The position numbers were made by a program, and so were the translations under genes. Positions 15,562 to 22,024 of a stretch of 23,456 bases of DNA are shown here, one piece after another. Every line of letters starts with the position of its first letter. The stretch's first letter is position 1. The notes under the pieces were generated by a model. It was not told the DNA's origin, ran no database searches, and worked only from the letters and a program-made list of their open reading frames with translations. Source of the DNA: a bacterium UBA4883 (GTDB lineage: Bacteria; Bacillota; Clostridia; Oscillospirales; Acutalibacteraceae); the NCBI GenBank assembly GCA_002399225.1, contig DHDF01000041.1, positions 1,521-24,976 of the forward strand, written 5' to 3'.

Positions 15562-15618
15562 CTTCCGCAAATGATTTAGTGGAAGTAGCGCGTCGGAAGA
15601 TACTGCTGATCTTCCGCA
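15562..15618. repeat. CTTCCGCA repeats and an 8-bp inverted repeat
   Basis: CTTCCGCA occurs at 15562-15569 and 15611-15618. CGGAAGAT (15594-15601) is the perfect inverse of ATCTTCCG (15609-15616), 7 bases apart. The cluster lies in the 570-base divergent region, about 100 bases upstream of the operon promoter and well upstream of the regulator gene. It may be a second binding site; no known consensus was recognised. Confidence 0.4.
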
Positions 15619-15898
15619 GACAATATTCAGTTATCACAATTTTGCTTTTTGGAAATAATTTTCTGGGATATTTATGCAAAAGCAATTTGACACTTGCGCG
15701 CCTATCTTGCATGTGATAAACTGTTTGCTATAGAAGGTATCGCCTTTCTTGTGTTTTACGTTTACTGGGATACTTGTCGTCGATACATTTTTGCCACATT
15801 CACATCGCGGGAAATTTTTCTAAAACAGATAGACAGTCCGTATCGCTCACTTAAAGCGGTTAAGCGGGTATCAATAAAAATAGGAGAGTAAAACACAT

Positions 15899-16603
15899 AT
15901 GAGCACTTACCTGAACGGAAAAGCAAAGCGAACCGAGCCCTACACTGCCGATGAGATTTATCAAAAAATACTCAGCGGCATTATCAAGTTTCAATATGAG
16001 CCGGGACAGCGCATCAGCGAAAATCAGATGTCCGAAAGATATTACGTTTCCCGCTCTGTAATTCGGACGGCCTTTACCCGGCTTCAGCAATTACGGTTTA
16101 TTGAAATTTATCCCCAGCGGGGCACTTATGTCAGTCTGATTGACTTAAATTACATTTCCGATCTTCTGATGCTTCGCACGGCGGTGGAAAAAGAAGTCCT
16201 CTACGAAATGTTCACCTATCTAAAAGACGAGGATCGAATGGCTCTCATCAAAGCACTGGAAGACAACCTGGCCGAGCAGGAAAAATGCCGCAATGAACAG
16301 AATTATTATGGGAAATTTCCAAAGATCGACGCGGCCTTTCACCAGACGATGATCGACAGCGTTGGCCGAGCTGCTTTGGTCGATCTGCTCTCGGACAACA
16401 TGCTGCATATTGCGCGGTGGCGCAACTTCGATGTGGCGTTCGACCACAGGATTCCCGAAATCATCGACCAGCACCATGCGATTGTTGACGCGATCAAAGC
16501 GGAAAATCTGTTGCTGGCTCAGCATAAAATGGCGACTCACCTTGAAACGATCTCAAACATCGCCGACAGGGCCAAGGCATACTATCCAAGCTATTTTAAA
16601 TAG
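15899..16603 (+). CDS. GntR-family (FadR/FCD type) transcriptional regulator
   Basis: This 234-residue regulator has an N-terminal winged helix (about 15-80, with PGQRISENQMSERYYVSRSVIR and the wing YPQRGTYVSLI) and a C-terminal all-helical FCD ligand domain (about 88-215). The usual metal and ligand residues of the FCD fold are present: Asp 144 and His 148 in DAAFHQTMIDSVG, a His in the QHHAIVDAI block (His 192 or 193), and His 214. FCD proteins commonly bind carboxylic acids, which fits a neighbouring acid-using operon. It is transcribed away from that operon, so it most likely controls it and perhaps itself. ATG 15899 has AGGAG 12-16 bases upstream. The family is certain; the target is inferred from position and from the palindrome at 15456-15469. 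No clear promoter for this gene was found: TTGACA at 15687 lacks a good -10 box, and a weak TTTACT-17-TACATT lies at 15761-15789. Confidence 0.92.
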   Translation: MSTYLNGKAKRTEPYTADEIYQKILSGIIKFQYEPGQRISENQMSERYYVSRSVIRTAFTRLQQLRFIEIYPQRGTYVSLIDLNYISDLLMLRTAVEKEVLYEMFTYLKDEDRMALIKALEDNLAEQEKCRNEQNYYGKFPKIDAAFHQTMIDSVGRAALVDLLSDNMLHIARWRNFDVAFDHRIPEIIDQHHAIVDAIKAENLLLAQHKMATHLETISNIADRAKAYYPSYFK

Positions 16604-16640
16604 GATGCTCCCGGCGGGATTGGATCTGAGATGTAATTCT

Positions 16641-16753
16641 TCCCGTTCGCTTTCACCTGCAACAAATTCGAATCCCGCATGGTTAGTTTCTCCGACTCGA
16701 CTGCCTATCTACCGTACCCGACCTACGGCGAGCTGCTGTTCAGCGTTGTGTAA
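16641..16753 (+). pseudogene. Internally deleted glutamine synthetase (glnN) remnant
   Basis: Two separate pieces of a type III glutamine synthetase gene are joined. Bases 16641-16706 match 731-796 of the gene at the window start (55 of 66 identical), and 16703-16753 match its last 51 bases, 1465-1515 (49 of 51), including the TAA stop. In protein terms PFAFTCNKFESRM runs into [16 protein letters not shown]. The join lies in GCCT, shared by both parents, so about 670 bases were lost at a 4-base microhomology. There is no start or ribosome site. The orientation is the same as the intact gene. Confidence 0.88.
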
Positions 16754-16789
16754 AATTTTATTTGCCTCCTGTCATATTCTGTTATTGAT

Positions 16790-16833
16790 AAAAGGCAAAG
16801 GGTCTTGCCGCTTGGCGGGGTCCTTTGCCTTTT
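16790..16833 (+). terminator. Strong intrinsic terminator after the glnN remnant
   Basis: AAAAGGCAAAGG (16790-16801) pairs perfectly with CCTTTGCCTTTT (16822-16833) around a 20-base loop; T-rich on one side and A-rich on the other, so it can act both ways. It lies 37 bases after the remnant stop and could be the original terminator of a glnN gene. Confidence 0.8.
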
Positions 16834-17034
16834 TGATAAACTGCCCGCGTCGCCTGCGTACAGCGTGAAAGCTTTACAGAAAATAGAAAAATTCATGATT
16901 TTGTCATATTTTGCAAGTACGATGAAAGCAAATGATTCCGTAAAATGGAAAAGTCAGCCTGCCCGCAGCGTACAGGCGAAGCGGTCTAGAAAGGCTCTTC
17001 CCGTTCCGGGTCGTTCATCAGGGGGCGAATTTGA

Positions 17035-18192
17035 TTGAAAAAAAGCACTGCGATTCTTATGGCTCTTTTGTTTTTACTCTCCGGCTCCGGATGCACCGCC
17101 GGGGCACCGCCGGAAAAAGAGACGCCGCGAACTTCTGCACGGGCAGAGCTTTGCCTCTCCTCCGCGGCAGGAACAAAACACGCTGCAGTTCATACGCTGG
17201 AACATCGGAAAAAGCTGACGAAGGATTTTTCCTCGCTGGATTTTCCGGAACTGGCTAAAAAATACCACCTTGTCTCCGTTCCCACTTACGACGGTTCCGG
17301 TCAGGCAACCCACCCAAAGATTTTGTATTTTCCCGACGGCTGGAACGGTTGGAAATACTGGATGTCCTTTACCCCTTACCCCGGCGGGGCCGCCGCCTAC
17401 GAGAACCCCTCCGTGGTTGTCTCCAATGATCTGATCCATTGGAAAGAGCCCGGAAAAGCGGAAAATCCCATTTCCGGAATCCCCGCGGACTCCGTTTACG
17501 GCGGGCACTATTCGGATTCCCATATCGTCATGCACGGCAGACTCATGGAACTGTGGTACCGCTATAACAGGGGAAACCGGAAAACGGTTCGGCCGGATTA
17601 CAGTATGGACTTTTATTACCGGCGGACTTCTTCGGACGGCATCCATTGGTCCAGCCCGGAACTGATGCACCGGTCCCCGGATGGCATCCTGAGTCTCGTT
17701 GTCAACTACAGCGGCTCGGAATATGAGTTCTGGTATACCAACTATCGGCATCAGCTTTTGCACGCGGTCAGCAAAGACGGCAGTAACTGGAGCGTCCCCG
17801 ACATCTGCGTGCTTTCCCTGCCCAAAAATTATGCGCCGTGGCATCAGGATATCATTCAATACAACCGCCAGTACTACCTGCTCCAGACAGGAATCAACCT
17901 TTCCGACTATTCTTTTTCCCTGTTTCTGTCCCACTCTTCGGACGGCGTCCATTTTTCAAATGGGATTCCATTTTACCCAAGCGATGATCCGCTGATTCTC
18001 TCCCACCGTGCCTGGCTGTACCGCAGCACTCTTACCGCGGGGAAAAACGGTTTTGACCTCATGATCTCTATGCGCTTCCCGGACGGTCGGTGGTACCTGA
18101 TGAAAAGCGAGCTGTTCGCTTCGGCTTTCTATCAAAACTGGAAATCCGCCATTCTTTTGCGGCCCGGCGGGTCGCAAAGCCTTTTCCTATGA
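17035..18192 (+). CDS. Predicted lipoprotein with beta-propeller (glycosidase-like) fold
   Basis: This 385-residue protein starts at TTG 17035, with AGGGGG about 9 bases upstream. The N-terminus is a signal peptide (KK, then hydrophobic ILMALLFLL) ending in LSGSGC, an imperfect lipobox with Cys 20 as the likely lipidated residue, so the protein should sit on the outer face of the membrane. The body has repeated S-x-D-x-x-x-W/F units: SNDLIHW (130-136), SSDGIHW (199-205), SKDGSNW (246-252) and SSDGVHF (301-307). It also has HPKILYFPDGWNGWKYWM (93-110) and ENPSVV. Regular units of this type mark blades of a five-bladed propeller, as in GH43/GH32-like enzymes. The spacing suggests a carbohydrate-active or carbohydrate-binding role, but I cannot confirm catalytic acids or a family number. 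It appears monocistronic and ends in a strong terminator. Confidence 0.75.
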   Translation: MKKSTAILMALLFLLSGSGCTAGAPPEKETPRTSARAELCLSSAAGTKHAAVHTLEHRKKLTKDFSSLDFPELAKKYHLVSVPTYDGSGQATHPKILYFPDGWNGWKYWMSFTPYPGGAAAYENPSVVVSNDLIHWKEPGKAENPISGIPADSVYGGHYSDSHIVMHGRLMELWYRYNRGNRKTVRPDYSMDFYYRRTSSDGIHWSSPELMHRSPDGILSLVVNYSGSEYEFWYTNYRHQLLHAVSKDGSNWSVPDICVLSLPKNYAPWHQDIIQYNRQYYLLQTGINLSDYSFSLFLSHSSDGVHFSNGIPFYPSDDPLILSHRAWLYRSTLTAGKNGFDLMISMRFPDGRWYLMKSELFASAFYQNWKSAILLRPGGSQSLFL

Positions 18193-18234
18193 CAAGAGGA
18201 CGGACCGGGTTAAAAACCCGGTCCGTCCTCTTGT
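18192..18234 (+). terminator. Very strong intrinsic terminator
   Basis: ACAAGAGGACGGACCGGGTT (18192-18211) pairs perfectly over 20 bp with the strand at 18215-18234 around AAA, followed by GTTTTC. The left arm begins at the last base of the lipoprotein stop codon. Confidence 0.9.
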
Positions 18235-18288
18235 GTTTTCTGGCCCTAAAGCATACGCTCCGCCAAAAGGGCCTGAGCCCGGCTCAAT

Positions 18289-18738
18289 TCAAAGAGAAGG
18301 GCTTGTTTTTTTAATTTCACGAAGCAAGCCAGAAAGTTCGTCGGCCTTTTCCCTAACCTGCTTCATCTTGTCTTTCGGAATATTATAAGACATAAACACA
18401 TCCTTGATCGTCTGAACCGATTCGCAGAGGTTTTTATTCACGGTGATAAACTCATTGAACACATTGCTTTTGCTGGCATTCTGAAACTGACGGATGTCAT
18501 TTTTAATGTACTGCACCATTTCCTGTGAGTTGGAAAAGACGCCCGCCGCCAGCGGGTAAGGTTTCACCATCTGAAGGAAAAACTTGTCCTTTACATTGAT
18601 GTTGTACACATAAGACAGTTCTGTCTGGCCGAAATAGAAATGGATAAAGCTGATGATCCCATGCAGGCTGGTCACTTTTGCGCCCAGCTGCGTCAGTTTC
18701 ATATCGATTTCTTCCTGATTGGCACTCATACCATTCAT
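18289..18738 (-). CDS. Small protein of unknown function, co-transcribed with the permease
   Basis: The 149-residue product is not recognised. ATG 18738 (MNGMSANQEE) is chosen because AGGGGGAG lies just upstream; the frame is open to 18783 but that overlaps the permease gene and lacks a site. The protein is soluble-looking, mainly helical and charged, with no signal peptide or membrane segment. It contains a central aromatic stretch (IISFIHFYFGQTELSYVY) and a Lys/Glu-rich C-terminal helix (KMKQVREKADELSGLLREIKK). It starts 25 bases after the permease stop, so the two form one operon, and it may help or regulate the permease (inference). A weak minus-strand terminator follows: GGGC-TCAG-GCCC with TTTT at 18280-18265. 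Confidence 0.75.
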   Translation of the reverse strand: MNGMSANQEEIDMKLTQLGAKVTSLHGIISFIHFYFGQTELSYVYNINVKDKFFLQMVKPYPLAAGVFSNSQEMVQYIKNDIRQFQNASKSNVFNEFITVNKNLCESVQTIKDVFMSYNIPKDKMKQVREKADELSGLLREIKKTSPSL

Positions 18739-18763
18739 GGATGACTCCCCCTTGTTTCTATTA

Positions 18764-20029
18764 TTATACCAGATAAAATACAATAAGATAGATCATTGAA
18801 AGTAAAATTGATACAATCATCAGAGGAAATCCATATTTTGTATATTCCGCGAAAGACAGCTTGCAGCCATGCTTTTCCGCCAGCCCGGACACCACCACGT
18901 TGGCGGAAGCGCCGATCAGGGTTCCGTTGCCGCCCAAGCATGCGCCGAGGGAAATCGCCCACCAGAGCGGCGTGATACTCATGCCGTGAACTCCCAGGGC
19001 TTTGATCAGCGGAATCAACGTAGCCACAAACGGGATGTTATCCAAAACAGAGGATGCCAGCGCGGCAAACCAAATGAGGACAACGCCAGTCAGAAGCAGA
19101 TTGTTTTTCGTCAGATGTACGACTACGGTAGCCAGATCGTTGATCACGCCGACTTTCTCAAGCGCGCCGACCAGTACAAAGAGGCCGCCAAAGAAAAACA
19201 GCGTCGGCCACTCCACATTTAAGAACACTTCATCCACGCTTGCACCGCTCAGCAGAAGAAGAAGTGCCGCGCCGCTCAGGGCGACCATCGCGGAAGTGAG
19301 GCCAAGCTGCGTATGAAAGAAAAAGCCCGCGATAACAAGCACCAGCACAGCGATCGACTTTTTCAAAAGGGGAATATCCTTCAGCGCTTTCTTTTCGTCA
19401 AAGCTCAGAATTTCCTGTCTTTTTTCTTCGCTGATCGCAAGCTGCTTTCGGAACAGCATTTTAAAGATTAGAAACAGCACAACGAAAATGATCGCGATAA
19501 TAGGCCACAAGTTGACAAGAAAATCCGTGAATCCCAGATTGGAAGCACTGCCGATCATAATGTTCGGCGGGTCGCCGATCAGGGTTGCCGTGCCCCCGAG
19601 GTTCGACGCGATAATTTCCGGAATCAGAAACGGGATTGGATTTAGATCCAAAGTATCGGTGATAACAAACGTCATCGGCACAATCAGCAGAACCGTTGTG
19701 ACATTGTCCAAAATTCCTGAGATCACGGCTGTGATCAGGCTGAGGCTGAGGATGATCTTCCAGGGATCACCTTTTACTTTTTTGGCCGCAAAAATGGCGA
19801 GATATTCAAAGGCGCCCGTATTTTTTACAATGCCGACGATAATCATCATGCCGACCAAAACGCCCAGCGTGTTGAAATCGATGTAGCTCAAGGCCTGCTG
19901 AAAGGTCATGATTTTGAAAAGGACCACCAAACATGCACCGGCCAAAGCCGCTACGGTTCGGTTGACTTTCTCACTTATAATCAGCGCCATTACGACAACA
20001 AAAATTGTTATGGAAGCAACAAACTGCAT
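18764..20029 (-). CDS. ArsB/NhaD-type ion permease (IT superfamily)
   Basis: This 421-residue membrane protein has about eleven or twelve predicted segments in two inverted halves. Each half has the re-entrant signature of the ion transporter superfamily: SNLGGTATLIGDPPNIMIGS (142-161) and GGNGTLIGASANVV (366-379). Members include arsenite/antimonite ArsB, Na+/H+ antiporter NhaD and the P-protein; the sequence does not decide which ion or anion is moved. ATG 20029 is chosen because GGGAG lies 7 bases upstream; the frame is open further to 20191 but that part overlaps the structured leader and is not family-like. The promoter is at 20187-20215 and a fold typical of a switch or attenuator lies between promoter and gene, so expression is probably controlled at the RNA level. 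The small unknown gene follows in the same transcript. Confidence 0.88.
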   Translation of the reverse strand: MQFVASITIFVVVMALIISEKVNRTVAALAGACLVVLFKIMTFQQALSYIDFNTLGVLVGMMIIVGIVKNTGAFEYLAIFAAKKVKGDPWKIILSLSLITAVISGILDNVTTVLLIVPMTFVITDTLDLNPIPFLIPEIIASNLGGTATLIGDPPNIMIGSASNLGFTDFLVNLWPIIAIIFVVLFLIFKMLFRKQLAISEEKRQEILSFDEKKALKDIPLLKKSIAVLVLVIAGFFFHTQLGLTSAMVALSGAALLLLLSGASVDEVFLNVEWPTLFFFGGLFVLVGALEKVGVINDLATVVVHLTKNNLLLTGVVLIWFAALASSVLDNIPFVATLIPLIKALGVHGMSITPLWWAISLGACLGGNGTLIGASANVVVSGLAEKHGCKLSFAEYTKYGFPLMIVSILLSMIYLIVFYLV

Positions 20030-20060
20030 AGACAATCTCCCTTCCCTATAATAATTTGGC

Positions 20061-20180
20061 AAAAATCTGCAGCAAGAAGCCGCACCGCCTTTAAAAGGAA
20101 TTTTGCGCATGAGGAAAGCACAAAACCCATTTGCAAAAGGAGCAAGTTTAAAGGCATCTGCGGCATCCGTTTTTGGGATG
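20061..20180 (-). promoter_or_regulatory. Structured leader with alternative terminator before the permease (riboswitch or attenuator candidate)
   Basis: Read on the minus strand from the predicted start near 20180, a small hairpin CATCC/GGATG (20180-20176 with 20168-20164) comes first. A long nested stem follows: GCCGCA (20164-20159) with TGCGGC (20084-20079), GCCTTTAAA (20155-20147) with TTTAAAGGC (20095-20087), and TTTTGC (20138-20133) with GCAAAA (20106-20101). The closing strand TGCGGC can instead pair with GCTGCA (20073-20068) around TTCTT, followed by GATTTTT: a terminator. The two pairings exclude each other. All pairings are directly visible; the switching role and any ligand are inference, and I do not recognise a known riboswitch class. 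Confidence 0.6.
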
Positions 20181-20186
20181 TGACTT

Positions 20187-20215
20187 ATCATACCAACACA
20201 AGGAACATTTGTAAA
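20187..20215 (-). promoter_or_regulatory. Promoter of the permease operon
   Basis: On the minus strand TTTACA (20215-20210), a 17-base spacer and TATGAT (20192-20187) match 5 of 6 at each box. The start should be near 20180, about 150 bases before the permease start codon. Confidence 0.7.
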
Positions 20216-20341
20216 GGTTTTTCTTCGATCTTTGTCACTATTTGCGCATTATTGTGCTTGATTCGTTTTCTTTTTAGTTAATTTTATGACGGCCTTTGAC
20301 TTTCAAAAAAACTTTAATTTTCGTATTCTCCGTAACAAAGC

Positions 20342-20383
20342 AAAAAAAGACGCCCCTGCGGAGCCTTTTCCCGCAGCACGGCG
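20342..20383 (-). terminator. Minus-strand terminator without an obvious gene
   Basis: CTGCGG (20371-20376 side on the minus strand) pairs with CCGCAG (20361-20356 side) over 6 bp. An outer 4-bp stem (20380-20383 with 20351-20354) adds to it, and seven T follow on the minus strand (20348-20342). No convincing minus-strand gene lies upstream between here and 20760, so it may end a small RNA or shield the permease promoter. Confidence 0.6.
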
Positions 20384-20407
20384 CCCGCCGGACAGACATG
20401 GACCCCC

Positions 20408-20495
20408 TGTACAAAATCTCAACCGGAAAGTATAATAAATTGTATGAAAATTGCATTGCGTAAAAGTGCGGCGGCTGCCACTTCCGCATTTTTTT
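20408..20495 (+). ncRNA. Possible very short transcription unit
   Basis: TGTACA (20408-20413), 17 bases and a perfect TATAAT (20431-20436) form a plausible promoter. Starting near 20443, a transcript would meet the terminator AAAAGTGCGG / CCGCATTTTT (20462-20471 with 20484-20493, one G-U pair, T-run to 20495) after about 50 bases. It could be a small RNA or a leader. No protein is convincing here. The rest of the 20216-20678 stretch shows no gene. Confidence 0.3.
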
Positions 20496-20678
20496 ACAGC
20501 AGATTTGTTAAAAGGCCCTCTGAAAATTCGACCACTTCGGCTTTTCCCCGGGGACCCGCTGGCAAAAAGAAGCAAAGGAGGGCTCCGGGTCTGATCATAT
20601 TTTTGACAATAACAAACAGATTATGAAGTTTATAAAGAAAAGAGCTTACTATATCATTCTGTAAGCAAATAAAAGGAT

Positions 20679-20707
20679 TAGACAGTTTGATGCTTTAGAA
20701 GTATGAT
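20679..20707 (+). promoter_or_regulatory. Promoter of the asparaginase gene
   Basis: TAGACA (20679-20684), a 17-base spacer and TATGAT (20702-20707) match 5 of 6 at each box. The start should be near 20714, about 75 bases before the start codon. Confidence 0.65.
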
Positions 20708-20730
20708 AGGAACATTGTTGTGCTAAAGCA
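20691..20730. repeat. 8-bp inverted repeat over the asparaginase promoter
   Basis: TGCTTTAG (20691-20698) and CTAAAGCA (20723-20730) are perfect inverted copies. The first lies between the -35 and -10 boxes and the second just after the start point, so the pair could be a regulator site. A further 6-bp repeat, GCTTAC/GTAAGC, lies at 20644-20666. Confidence 0.4.
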
Positions 20731-20790
20731 GCGTTTCGAACGCGCAAATGGGAAAGGGACAGATTGAAGATTCCAGGGGGAAAGAAACGG

Positions 20791-21810
20791 ATGAAAAAAA
20801 TACTTTTGATTGCAACGGGAGGAACCATCGCATCGTCTGAAACTAAGGAGGGTCTAGCTCCCGACTTGGACGCCGAGCGGATCTTAGCCTACGTTCCGTG
20901 GATGAAAGACATCTGCAAACTGTCTTGCCGTTCCGTCATGAGCATTGACAGCACCAATATGAACCCGAAACAGATGGTTAAAATTGCAGAGACCATCGGG
21001 GAGCATTACCGCGAATATGATGGCTTTGTCGTCACGCACGGGACAGATACGATGGGATATACCGCAGCGGCCCTGACCTACATGCTCCCAAACATCAAAA
21101 AGCCCGTGGTACTCACCGGCTCTCAGATTGCCATGGAAAAGCCCTATACGGACGCAAAACAGAATCTGTCCGACGCCATTCGATTCGCCTGTGAAAAGAT
21201 CCGGGGCGTGTTCGTTTTGTTTGACGGCAGGCTGATCAACGGAACCCATGCAGTGAAAGTGAAAACGCGGAGCCCCGATGCTTTTGCAAGCATTAATTTT
21301 CCGACGGTGGCATACATTAAGCATGGGAAAATTACTTATAACAAGGTTTTAACTTCCAGCGACTGCCAGTGGGATGAATTGAAAAGGGCGCCTTTGCAGC
21401 CTTTTCAGATAAAAGCGGATCTTTGCGAGAATCTCCTGATTTTAAAGATGTTCCCGGGAATTCGGCCGGAGGTGTTTGACTTCATCAAAGAGCACTGCAA
21501 GGGCGTTGTTCTGGAGAGTTTTGGGATCGGCGGAATCCCGAATGAAGATTATGACCTTGTTTCCAAAGTTCAGGAACTCGTTCAAGCGGGCGTAGCCGTG
21601 GCGGTTACAACCCAATGCCTTCTGGAAGGAATCGATCTGGGCATCTATGCCATTGGCCAGCGGCTTGCAAAACAGAAAATCATTTCCGCGGCCGACATGA
21701 CAACGGAAGCCTTGACCATGAAGCTGATGTGGGCTTTGGGCAACCGCGAAAGCCTTGCCGCGGTTAAAGCGTTTGTAGAAACACCGTTTTTTGCGGACAG
21801 AAGCTATTGA
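20791..21810 (+). CDS. ansA: Type I L-asparaginase
   Basis: This 339-residue cytoplasmic-type asparaginase hydrolyses L-asparagine to aspartate and ammonia. The first catalytic block is ATGGTIASS with the nucleophile Thr 12. The second is VVTHGTDTMGY with Thr 85 and Asp 86. A Lys in HAVKVKT (about Lys 156) completes the usual Thr-Lys-Asp set, and LTGSQIAMEKPYTDAKQNL is also characteristic. There is no signal peptide, which fits type I. ATG 20791 is preferred because AGGGGG lies 10 bases upstream, inside the slightly longer open frame that begins at TTG 20764. A dicarboxylate/acidic amino acid symporter follows on the same strand after about 215 bases, suggesting linked use of asparagine and aspartate; a separate promoter for it is possible. 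Glutaminase side activity cannot be judged. Confidence 0.93.
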   Translation: MKKILLIATGGTIASSETKEGLAPDLDAERILAYVPWMKDICKLSCRSVMSIDSTNMNPKQMVKIAETIGEHYREYDGFVVTHGTDTMGYTAAALTYMLPNIKKPVVLTGSQIAMEKPYTDAKQNLSDAIRFACEKIRGVFVLFDGRLINGTHAVKVKTRSPDAFASINFPTVAYIKHGKITYNKVLTSSDCQWDELKRAPLQPFQIKADLCENLLILKMFPGIRPEVFDFIKEHCKGVVLESFGIGGIPNEDYDLVSKVQELVQAGVAVAVTTQCLLEGIDLGIYAIGQRLAKQKIISAADMTTEALTMKLMWALGNRESLAAVKAFVETPFFADRSY

Positions 21811-22024
21811 ATTTTAGGGCAGGGAAGCAGCCGTACGGCGGAAGAACATTCCGCGGGGGAATTCAATCTGTGAAAATCTTACAGGAATAATTGATGTATT
21901 TTGTCAGAAATTGTGATAAGATAAGAAAGAATTTTTGTTTTTATGAAGGGGGAATCTTTCAGAATTTGTGATTCTTCAGCACTTTCGTTAAAACTAATAT
22001 GAGTCTGAGAAAGGTGTGAGAAAA

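Noticed and set aside
17074..17952. 292-codon minus-strand open frame opposite the lipoprotein
   Set aside because: The plus-strand frame has a signal peptide, ribosome site and repeated blade motifs, while the opposite frame has none of these.
20274..20489. 71-codon minus-strand frame upstream of the permease promoter
   Set aside because: It runs through a strong terminator hairpin, has no ribosome site and shows no recognisable sequence.
20444..20626. 60-codon plus-strand frame starting just after a TATAAT box
   Set aside because: It runs through a terminator hairpin and its sequence is low-complexity; a leader peptide cannot be supported.
21838..21854. GCGGAA/TTCCGC hairpin as terminator of the asparaginase gene
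   Set aside because: The stem is followed by GGGGG and not by a T-run.
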